Below are positions 17,019 to 23,939 of a stretch of 64,000 nt of DNA, piece after piece (position 1 is the stretch's first letter; each line of letters begins with the position of its first letter). The DNA lies in the NCBI RefSeq assembly GCF_015182285.1, contig NZ_PRDM01000004.1, positions 62,001-126,000 of the forward strand, given 5' to 3'. The DNA is from Flavobacterium hungaricum. GTDB lineage: Bacteria; Bacteroidota; Bacteroidia; Flavobacteriales; Flavobacteriaceae. The translations under genes were made by a program, and so were the position numbers. The notes beneath the pieces were generated by a model, which was given only the letters and a program-made list of their open reading frames with translations, was not told where the DNA came from and did no database searches.

Positions 17019-17585
17019 ATGAAACAACTTATTACCTTAACATTTTTCTTGTTAACTTTTTCTGCTTTTGCCCAAAAACCGTGCGAATACAGCACAAATG
17101 TTACCGATTCTTTAGGAACTTATAAAGTAACCAATGAATATTTGATTAGTGAAAAAAACTTTGGCGGTACTTTTAACTATTTGTTTTTTTCGCTTGCACA
17201 AACCGACGGACTTCCGACATTGAATGTACAGTCTATTCAAAAAAGTAAAGATTTTATTAAAGCGAACTGTTTTGATAAAAACTCTAAAATTTTCTTGCAG
17301 CTGCAAAACGGAAAAATCGTTTCGCTCCGCCATATAGATCAAGAAAACTGCGGTACGCTTATTCGTGACGACAAAGGATTTGATAATCGTGTTAATACCG
17401 GAATTTTTGTTTTTGTAAAAGATAATTTTGAAGAACTAAAGAAATCTCCTGTAACTTTAATGCGCGTTAAATACCTGACTAACATAGAAGACTACATTAT
17501 TAAAACCGAAATAAAGTCTGAAATGAATGGCAAAGTTTACAAACCCGACAGCTATTTTATTGAAAATATCAGATGCGTTGAATAA
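17019..17585 (+). CDS. Conserved hypothetical exported protein
   Basis: A 188-residue protein I do not recognise. It has a signal peptide (MKQLITLTFFLLTFSAFAQ) and a mature part with four spaced cysteines (KPCEY, KANCFD, QENCGT and a C-terminal IRCVE), consistent with two disulfides in the periplasm. It starts three bases after the methyltransferase stop, so it is the last gene of the three-gene unit. Its stop codon directly abuts the stop of the convergent dipeptidase gene. Confidence 0.75.
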   Translation: MKQLITLTFFLLTFSAFAQKPCEYSTNVTDSLGTYKVTNEYLISEKNFGGTFNYLFFSLAQTDGLPTLNVQSIQKSKDFIKANCFDKNSKIFLQLQNGKIVSLRHIDQENCGTLIRDDKGFDNRVNTGIFVFVKDNFEELKKSPVTLMRVKYLTNIEDYIIKTEIKSEMNGKVYKPDSYFIENIRCVE

Positions 17586-18239
17586 TTAATCGCATTTCCA
17601 TTTTTCGTTGGCGACTTTATCTTTTAAACCTGTTTTTAAATTATAATGCCACCATTCTGAGTCAAAAGAATTAAAGCCGTTTTTGATCATGGTACTTTTT
17701 AGATAGGCTCTTTTGGAAAGTATCTCTTTTGAAAGCTGCTTGAAATTATGACTCGCCTGAATTCCGAAAAAATCAAAAGAAGTTCCCATATCTACTTCTT
17801 TTCCTGTTATATCAACCAAAGAAATATCAACGGCTCCTCCTCTATTATGGATGGAGCCTTTTTTTGGATCTGCCACATAAGACGGATTAGATACAATGGC
17901 CCACATTCTTTTTTGTATGTCCAAAGGTCTGTAACAATCATACAATTTTATTCTAAATCCTTTTTTCAAGAAATCATTATTGGCTGCAATCAAAGCTTTT
18001 ACGGTTTTTAAGCGCAGCATGCATTCTGCACAATCATAGACTTTTGCTTTTAAGAAATTATCCTCGGTCGCATATTTCATATCATACACAAAATCGTTGC
18101 TGTAATCTCTCAGTTTTACAAAAGTTGTATCAGAAATTTGTGATTCTGCAGCATCTGAGTACGCTTCATTTTGAGCATTCCCAGCAGTGATGCTAAAAAA
18201 GAAAAACAATAAAAAGAGTGGTTTTATAAAATGTAACAT
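17586..18239 (-). CDS. VanX/DdpX-type D-alanyl-D-alanine dipeptidase (peptidase M15D)
   Basis: A 217-residue zinc peptidase with a signal peptide ending at about residue 22 (ITAGNAQ). The zinc motif is SIHNRGGAVD near residue 129 and the second half is EWWHY near residue 194, with the KLYDCYRP arginine segment in front. Family members cut D-Ala-D-Ala. Here export to the periplasm points to peptidoglycan turnover or nutrition rather than vancomycin resistance; no vanH, vanA or vanRS genes are nearby. Confidence 0.92.
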   Translation of the reverse strand: MLHFIKPLFLLFFFFSITAGNAQNEAYSDAAESQISDTTFVKLRDYSNDFVYDMKYATEDNFLKAKVYDCAECMLRLKTVKALIAANNDFLKKGFRIKLYDCYRPLDIQKRMWAIVSNPSYVADPKKGSIHNRGGAVDISLVDITGKEVDMGTSFDFFGIQASHNFKQLSKEILSKRAYLKSTMIKNGFNSFDSEWWHYNLKTGLKDKVANEKWKCD

Positions 18240-18316
18240 AAAGTTATAATTTGAGTCTTTGATAAGTAAATATAGAAATAATAATTAAATTCGTTCCACT
18301 TAAAAGCTTTCTAATT

Positions 18317-20065
18317 ATGACTCAAAAAGTATATTTCTTGTTTCTAAGTTTCCTTTTTACGGTGGCAGCTCTTAACGCACAACAGACAAAAGTCTTTAAA
18401 TCAAAAGAAAATAGTACTGATTACGATATTCAAGACAGCGTTTCGATTAAAACAAGAGACGGAGCAATTTTGTCTGCAATGGTTGCACGTAAAAAAAATG
18501 ATACGGAATCTAAACCGGTTGTATTGCAATACACTATTTATGTACGAGACAAAGGCAGAGATCTTAAAAGCATAAAAGAAGCAGTTGATAAAGGGTATAT
18601 CGGAATAATTGTTTATGCGAGAGGAAAACGCTTTAGCCCCGACGAAATTAATCCGTATGAAAACGAAAGTAATGATGTTTATGATGCCATAGATTGGATA
18701 AGCAAACAAAAGTGGTGTAATGGCAGTATCGGAATGTATGGCGGCAGTTATAACGGTTTTACACAATGGGCAGCCTGCAAAAAAATGCATCCAGCGCTCA
18801 AAACCATTGTACCCTATGTTGCCAACCGGCCGGGAATGGGGCTTCCGATGGAAAATAATGTGTTTATAAATCCTAATTACGAATGGGCTTTTTATGTTGG
18901 AAACAATAAATATCTGGATACGGTTGCGGGAACTAACAGGGGCCGTTTTAGAGGAATGATGTTTCGATGGTGGGAAACCGGTGCTGCTTACAAAAAAATG
19001 GACAGCATTGATGGAGCACCAAACAGATGGTTTCAAAAATGGATCAGCCATCCTTCATTCGACAGTTACTGGCAGAAAATGGCGCCTTATAAAAAAGATT
19101 TTTCGCAGATCAATATTCCGGTTTTGGCTTTTGACGGTTATTATAATGATTCTCAAAACTCGAGTTTGTATTATTTGAAAGAACTTCAAAAATACAGTCC
19201 CAAAACGCCTTTTTATCTGGTCATTGGTCCTTATGGGCATTTTGGAACTCAAGTTGGAGGCGAAGCAGTTTTAAACGATTATACTGTAGATTCTAATGCG
19301 TTAATAGACATCAAAAAAATTACGTATCAATGGTTTGATTATATTTTGAAAAACGGAACTAAACCTGAGTTTTTAAAGGACAAAATTAATTACGAGGTTA
19401 TGGGCGCTAATGAATGGAAAAGTGCTCCGTCTTTTGATAAAATGCACAATGACTTCCTGACTTTTTATCTTACTGCTGTTCCAGCTGATTCATTTTTTAA
19501 GGCGGCTTCTCAAAAACCAAAAGTGAAAGCTTTTTTAACCCAAGAGGTCAATTTTGCAGATCGGGAAACGAGCAATAATAATTATTATCCGAGTCCTATT
19601 ATTAGAAAAGAAGTAAATGCCAATGATGGTTTCTTTTTTATCAGCGAACCGCTCAAAGAACCTTTAATTGTAAACGGTTCTTTCTTGGGAGCAATCAAAC
19701 TGAGCATTAATAAAAAAGATTTGGATGTGGGCGTAACGCTTTACGAAGTAACTCCTGAAGGCGAATATTTTCATTTGTCGTATTACATCGGAAGAGCAAG
19801 TTATGCAAAAGATATTGAGAAGAGACAGCTTTTGGAACCTAACAAAATAGAGACGATTGCTTTTTCTAATACGCATTTTGTGAGCAAGCAGTTGAAAAAA
19901 GGAAGTCGTTTATTAATTTCTTTAAACGTAAATAAAAATCCATTTTCGCAGTTAAATTACGGAACCGAAAAAGATGTGAGCGAAGAAACGATTAAGGATG
20001 CAAAAGTGCCATTAGAAATAAAATGGTATAACGACAGTTTTGTGAAAATTCCGGTTTTGAAATGA
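18317..20065 (+). CDS. CocE/NonD family hydrolase (X-Pro dipeptidyl-peptidase S15-like)
   Basis: A 582-residue exported serine hydrolase. The signal peptide ends near residue 21 (AALNAQ). The alpha/beta hydrolase domain carries the nucleophile in YGGSYNG (Ser144), the likely acid in DGYYND (Asp278) and the histidine in GPYGHFG (His308). The second half (about 360-580) is the jelly-roll domain of this family. Members cleave acyl bonds such as cocaine esters, glutaryl-cephalosporins or X-Pro peptides; the natural substrate cannot be told. Divergent from the dipeptidase gene with a 77-base gap. Confidence 0.9.
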   Translation: MTQKVYFLFLSFLFTVAALNAQQTKVFKSKENSTDYDIQDSVSIKTRDGAILSAMVARKKNDTESKPVVLQYTIYVRDKGRDLKSIKEAVDKGYIGIIVYARGKRFSPDEINPYENESNDVYDAIDWISKQKWCNGSIGMYGGSYNGFTQWAACKKMHPALKTIVPYVANRPGMGLPMENNVFINPNYEWAFYVGNNKYLDTVAGTNRGRFRGMMFRWWETGAAYKKMDSIDGAPNRWFQKWISHPSFDSYWQKMAPYKKDFSQINIPVLAFDGYYNDSQNSSLYYLKELQKYSPKTPFYLVIGPYGHFGTQVGGEAVLNDYTVDSNALIDIKKITYQWFDYILKNGTKPEFLKDKINYEVMGANEWKSAPSFDKMHNDFLTFYLTAVPADSFFKAASQKPKVKAFLTQEVNFADRETSNNNYYPSPIIRKEVNANDGFFFISEPLKEPLIVNGSFLGAIKLSINKKDLDVGVTLYEVTPEGEYFHLSYYIGRASYAKDIEKRQLLEPNKIETIAFSNTHFVSKQLKKGSRLLISLNVNKNPFSQLNYGTEKDVSEETIKDAKVPLEIKWYNDSFVKIPVLK

Positions 20066-20107
20066 TAGCTTATTTCAAAACAAATATAGATTTAATATAA
20101 ATAAAAT

Positions 20108-20680
20108 ATGGCAGAACGAGAGACGAGCAGTGATCTTTATCTTAAAAAGCAAATTCATTTTCTTGAAATACAAAAAGCAATTGCGAAATGTCTGGGGCTT
20201 GCTGAATTAAAAAGCGGTATTCAGATAATTCGAAATGAAAAAGGATTGCGTGAAAATGAAATAGCTGTTGATTATATTTGGGTTGTTAACATTGCCCGCT
20301 CTTTTGTTGGCTGGGGCAGTATTTTTGGAATTAAATTTAAAGAAAACAAATTTAGGGAACATGAAAATCCAGCAGAGCTAATACAAGGACTTTTTCTTTT
20401 TAATAATAACAAACCTGAAATTTTTACTATAAAATCTACTGATACATCAGATGAAATAATAAATTCATTCCATTTTAATTTATTCAAAACTAACGATAAT
20501 ATTACTCTTGATGGTGCTGCTTACCAAATCAGAATAGTCTCAAAAAATATTGATACCTACATAGACGTTAACAATCCAAATACAGAAGACTGGAAAGAAT
20601 GGGAAAGAAAAATATGGGAATTAGGTTATAAATTATCCCAAGAATCTAATAATCCTGAGATGAAAATTTTATTTGAGTAA
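20108..20680 (+). CDS. Hypothetical protein
   Basis: A 190-residue, soluble protein I do not recognise. It has no signal peptide or membrane segment; the N-terminal 50 residues look helical, the middle contains a hydrophobic IARSFVGWGSIFGIKF strand region, and the C-terminus a WKEWERKIWELGYKL helix. It starts 42 bases after the hydrolase gene and may be read from the same message. Its stop is 9 bases from the stop of the convergent desaturase gene. Confidence 0.7.
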   Translation: MAERETSSDLYLKKQIHFLEIQKAIAKCLGLAELKSGIQIIRNEKGLRENEIAVDYIWVVNIARSFVGWGSIFGIKFKENKFREHENPAELIQGLFLFNNNKPEIFTIKSTDTSDEIINSFHFNLFKTNDNITLDGAAYQIRIVSKNIDTYIDVNNPNTEDWKEWERKIWELGYKLSQESNNPEMKILFE

Positions 20681-20689
20681 AAATATAAA

Positions 20690-21793
20690 CTAGATCTCTC
20701 CCATCCTCAAAATATTCTCTTTTACACCTTTATTTTTGAGCATTCTAAAATGAGAACGAACTGCATGGTAAAATGGATAAGAGGTATAGGGCAGATTATA
20801 TTCTTCGGCGTATTTCTTAATAATCGGCGTGATATACGGATAATAGGTATGACCGACATTGGGAAATAGATGGTGCGCTACGTGATGCGTAAACCCTCCG
20901 TATAAAAAATTTGCCAATTTACTTTCTGTACTAAAATCCTTTGTTACAATCATCTGATGTACAGCCCAAGTATCTGAGAGATTTCCTTCTTGATCTGTTT
21001 CAGGAAAATGGGCATCTTCATCGACATGAGTCGAAACCAAAGCAACAACGCCCAAAACACTACCGGACATGTGCATAGCCAGCCACGCCAAAAGCACAGT
21101 ATACCAAGGCTGCTTTAAAAGCAACATGGGTACAAAAAGCAAATACGCCAGATTAGTGATTTTTGCCGCAAACAATCGATAAATCTCTTGTCTCGGGATT
21201 TTATCGACTATTTTTTTGACGTAGTTATTTTTCTTTCCAAAAAAGTCTTTAAAATCTCTAATATAGATCCAATTCAGGCTGTATAAAGGATATATAAACC
21301 ACATATAAATATGCTGGTAGCGGTGATAATTAAAATGCGGACTGTTTGGAAAAATCCTAATAATATCACTTTGCTTAATGTCTATATCCCAGTCGGGAAC
21401 ATTTGGATAAGCATGATGGAGCCCAATGTGACGCCGCATCCAAAGCCAATGATTACTGCCAAAAAGTTCTAAAACATACAGAAACCAATTGTTATGTTTT
21501 GATTTTTTAAACAAAGCGCCATGTGCCGCATCATGAAAGGCATTGATAAAAAGCACAATCATAGTAATACCGCACAAAATGTAAAAAAGAAACAATAAAG
21601 AAGTTTGATTTCCGAATAGTAAAATGCCGGAATAAAACAAAAAGAAAACTACAAGAAGTCCCAAAGACTTAACAACATTTAGAACATAATAAGATGAGTT
21701 CTTCAAGACCGTTTCATTCACTTCTAAACGCATCTTTTTAAAAAAATCATCAGTTCCAGATTTGACATAAACTGGTCGTTTTAATTTTTCCAT
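20690..21793 (-). CDS. Membrane fatty acid desaturase
   Basis: A 367-residue membrane protein. I start it at ATG 21793 (MEKLKRPVYVKSG), since the upstream in-frame 10 residues are not conserved-looking. The three histidine boxes of di-iron desaturases are present: HDAAHG (about residues 87-92), HIGLHH (122-127) and HHVAHH near residue 305. Hydrophobic pairs lie at about 40-85 and 205-245. This cytochrome-b5-less class introduces double bonds into acyl-lipids or acyl-CoA; the HDAAHG plus HHVAHHLFP pattern resembles linoleoyl-CoA/front-end type enzymes, but regiospecificity cannot be read. Confidence 0.93.
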   Translation of the reverse strand: MEKLKRPVYVKSGTDDFFKKMRLEVNETVLKNSSYYVLNVVKSLGLLVVFFLFYSGILLFGNQTSLLFLFYILCGITMIVLFINAFHDAAHGALFKKSKHNNWFLYVLELFGSNHWLWMRRHIGLHHAYPNVPDWDIDIKQSDIIRIFPNSPHFNYHRYQHIYMWFIYPLYSLNWIYIRDFKDFFGKKNNYVKKIVDKIPRQEIYRLFAAKITNLAYLLFVPMLLLKQPWYTVLLAWLAMHMSGSVLGVVALVSTHVDEDAHFPETDQEGNLSDTWAVHQMIVTKDFSTESKLANFLYGGFTHHVAHHLFPNVGHTYYPYITPIIKKYAEEYNLPYTSYPFYHAVRSHFRMLKNKGVKENILRMGEI

Positions 21794-21820
21794 GTGGTTA
21801 TTGGCTAGAAATTCTATTAT

Positions 21821-21849
21821 CAAATTTAATAAAAATTACTAAACAACAA
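21821..21849 (-). promoter_or_regulatory. Bacteroidota promoter for the desaturase
   Basis: On the minus strand TTG (21847-21849), 18 bases, then TAAATTTG (21821-21828), an exact TAnnTTTG match, 27 bases before the ATG. Confidence 0.6.
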
Positions 21850-21956
21850 CAAATCAAAACGTTAGAATAATAAAATCAAAATTATTCTGTCTTTCTATTT
21901 ACTTTTTTACAGCTTTTGAATGGCATTATCTACAGCTGAGAATACTGTATTGCGCT

Positions 21957-22283
21957 TTATTCATCAAATTTTTTACTTTCCAGCTGTATTCTTATTTTAT
22001 GAATTCGCTGTTCTATATCTTCCAAATCAAATAATACATTTGATTTTCCATAAACAGCTCTTGTATCGTTAACCATACTTGGTCCATTTTCAATTTCAAA
22101 AAGTTCATTTAAATCAATTTCTGGAAAATGCTTGTGCAGACTGATCAAAAAATCTGGACCAATACTTGCCGTTCCATGCAGGTATCTTCCCATCATTGCG
22201 GGACTGTACCCTAAAATTTCACCAACTTCTTTTTGCTTAAGCCCTCTCGATTTAAAAAATCTTCCCAATTTCTCGTTGTACAT
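21957..22283 (-). CDS. XRE-type helix-turn-helix DNA-binding protein
   Basis: A 108-residue protein starting at ATG 22283 (MYNEKLGRFF). Residues 1-60 form a Cro/CI-type HTH: LKQKEVGEILGYSPAMMGRYL holds the two helices and the ASIGPDFLISLHKHFPEID segment helices four and five. The C-terminal 45 residues end in a likely coiled coil (LEDIEQRIHKIRIQLESKK), a dimerisation element. It faces two tiny plus-strand genes across a 127-base gap and may regulate them and itself. Confidence 0.85.
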   Translation of the reverse strand: MYNEKLGRFFKSRGLKQKEVGEILGYSPAMMGRYLHGTASIGPDFLISLHKHFPEIDLNELFEIENGPSMVNDTRAVYGKSNVLFDLEDIEQRIHKIRIQLESKKFDE

Positions 22284-22410
22284 ATTTTTTTTAAAATTGT
22301 TACAAAACATAACATTATGTATACTTTTTTAACTACAAAATATATGTTTTATATATTATTTTTCTTACTTTTACAATTGGAAGCAATATTAAGTAATAAA
22401 TAGCAAATAT

Positions 22411-22683
22411 ATGTCAAAATTAATCAAAATTAACAAGCCAAAGGAAGATAATTCTCACACCGAAATTGCCTACACGTATATAGATCAACATTTACCAGTC
22501 ACTTATGTAGACTTGACAATTGCTTGTATTACAAAAAAAGGACAGGCTGCTCCGAGTAAATCTTTAGTCAGAAATGTAAGAAACAGAACTATTTTTAGAA
22601 ATGATATTTTACTGGCATTAGTAGAAGTGGCGAAAGAGAATAAGGAAGCAATCGAAAAAATTAAACTTTTAACGTCCAATTAA
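22411..22683 (+). CDS. Small hypothetical protein
   Basis: A 90-residue basic protein of unknown function, no signal peptide or membrane segment. It looks like two helical parts: a middle stretch with YVDLTIACITKKGQ and a C-terminal helix LALVEVAKENKEAIEKI. It lies divergent from the HTH gene and 27 bases upstream of another small gene, so the two are probably cotranscribed. Confidence 0.6.
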   Translation: MSKLIKINKPKEDNSHTEIAYTYIDQHLPVTYVDLTIACITKKGQAAPSKSLVRNVRNRTIFRNDILLALVEVAKENKEAIEKIKLLTSN

Positions 22684-22710
22684 TCCATAACTAAAAACCA
22701 AAAATTTACT

Positions 22711-22914
22711 ATGTCAACCCAAAACCGCTCTAATAAAAAAGAAGCACTTTTAAAAAGTGCCGCTCAAAATCATTTTAAAAAACAACCGCCAAATACGATA
22801 GCCATTAAGGTGCACGAATTATACGGCATGACATTGGAACAATATCTGCAGGGTCTAAAAATACATTCTAAATACTTTGGCCAAATCAAGAAGATAAAGC
22901 CCCAGAATCATTAG
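22711..22914 (+). CDS. Small hypothetical protein
   Basis: A 67-residue strongly basic protein (NRSNKKEALLKSAAQNHFKK at the start, KKIKPQNH at the end), unknown family. Size and charge suggest nucleic acid or protein binding, which is only a guess. It ends 18 bases from the convergent phospholipase gene. Confidence 0.55.
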   Translation: MSTQNRSNKKEALLKSAAQNHFKKQPPNTIAIKVHELYGMTLEQYLQGLKIHSKYFGQIKKIKPQNH

Positions 22915-22932
22915 AAAATTATCCAAACAACA

Positions 22933-23754
22933 TTAAAAGATTCCCATTCCCTCTGGTTTAATTGTAAAGCCCAGACGAATCATGCTTTTATGTTCCTGAT
23001 AATCTATTAAACTTTCTGTATAACCCACAAACCATTGAAGTGTAAGGTAATAGTTTTCATTTTTATAAGGCCTCCAGTTTACTTGTGTCTGCAGGGATCC
23101 GTAATTTATTAAACCGCTTCCTTTTCTAAAAAGCACATCGGCACTCCAGCGTCCGGGTTTTATTTGATAGGTTGCACTCGCTTCGCCATAACCGACATAT
23201 TGTGTAAGGCCGGGATTATCGTCTTTATCTACTAATGGTATCCAGCCTCTAATTCCTACTGTCCATCTTGGTGAAACCTGCGATTTTAGTGAAAAAGCAA
23301 GCATGTTCCAAGTTCTGGAATAGATCGAATCTCTGCCGTTGGATTCGTGTTCTAATGACACGGTTCCGTAGGTAAGTCTTCCTCCCTTTAAATAAAAAGG
23401 GCGGACGATGGCTACTCCTGGATTAAAATTGATTTCTGAAAAGGGTTTGGAACTGGCGTAAATATCCCAAAAGGCTTTTTGAGTATACATTAAATACGGA
23501 AAAAAACCGCCCCATAATGGTTTTGAATTTAATCGGAGTTTAAAACTGACCTGATATTTTACATCGGCAGAAGTACGGGTTATGGGCTCGTTGATTGGTA
23601 CTCCTGTTAAAAAGTAGTTGTCGCGGTGAACAGAAAAACTATTTTCTTTCAGCAGTGAATCTGCGGCACGAAAATTTTTCTTCTCTTCTACAATCTGTGA
23701 ATTGCATGTAATAGAAAATAGAATTATAAAAATCAGGACGTATTTAATGTGCAT
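22933..23754 (-). CDS. pldA: Outer membrane phospholipase A (OMPLA)
   Basis: A 273-residue beta-barrel lipase with a signal peptide (MHIKYVLIFIILFSITCNSQ). The catalytic triad is visible: LEHESNG gives His136 and Ser138, and SRTWN gives Asn150; the spacing (His+2=Ser, Ser+12=Asn) equals that of E. coli OMPLA His142/Ser144/Asn156. The barrel strands end in IRLGFTIKPEG. The enzyme hydrolyses phospholipids that reach the outer leaflet, and is usually activated by dimerisation and calcium. Single-gene unit. Confidence 0.92.
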   Translation of the reverse strand: MHIKYVLIFIILFSITCNSQIVEEKKNFRAADSLLKENSFSVHRDNYFLTGVPINEPITRTSADVKYQVSFKLRLNSKPLWGGFFPYLMYTQKAFWDIYASSKPFSEINFNPGVAIVRPFYLKGGRLTYGTVSLEHESNGRDSIYSRTWNMLAFSLKSQVSPRWTVGIRGWIPLVDKDDNPGLTQYVGYGEASATYQIKPGRWSADVLFRKGSGLINYGSLQTQVNWRPYKNENYYLTLQWFVGYTESLIDYQEHKSMIRLGFTIKPEGMGIF

Positions 23755-23819
23755 TCTTAGTGTAAATTTGAGGTTGTTTTTTTTAGCTCTTACACTAAGT
23801 TACGTTATTTTGATTATTA

Positions 23820-23860
23820 AAAAAACAAAAAAAGAGCTGTTGGCAAAAACAGCTCTTTAA
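23820..23860 (-). terminator. Rho-independent terminator after the M16 peptidase
   Basis: A perfect 11-bp stem (AAAGAGCTGTT against AACAGCTCTTT, 23831-23858) followed on the minus strand by a long T-run. It closes the long locus that begins at the ECF sigma gene and lies about 80 bases past the peptidase stop. Confidence 0.85.
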
Positions 23861-23939
23861 GGTTTTTCGAGTTAGTTGTACAAGCTTACTAATTCAAAAT
23901 ACTTCTAAAAAAATATAATAACAGAAAAACCTTTATATT

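Noticed and set aside
17586..18239. Vancomycin resistance role for the VanX-type dipeptidase
   Set aside because: It has an export signal, and there is no vanH, D-Ala-D-Lac ligase or vanRS gene nearby.
18401..19051. 216-codon frame on the minus strand inside the CocE-type hydrolase gene
   Set aside because: It lies wholly inside a gene with full family motifs on the other strand, and its product is rich in Ile/Phe/Asn with no recognisable domain.
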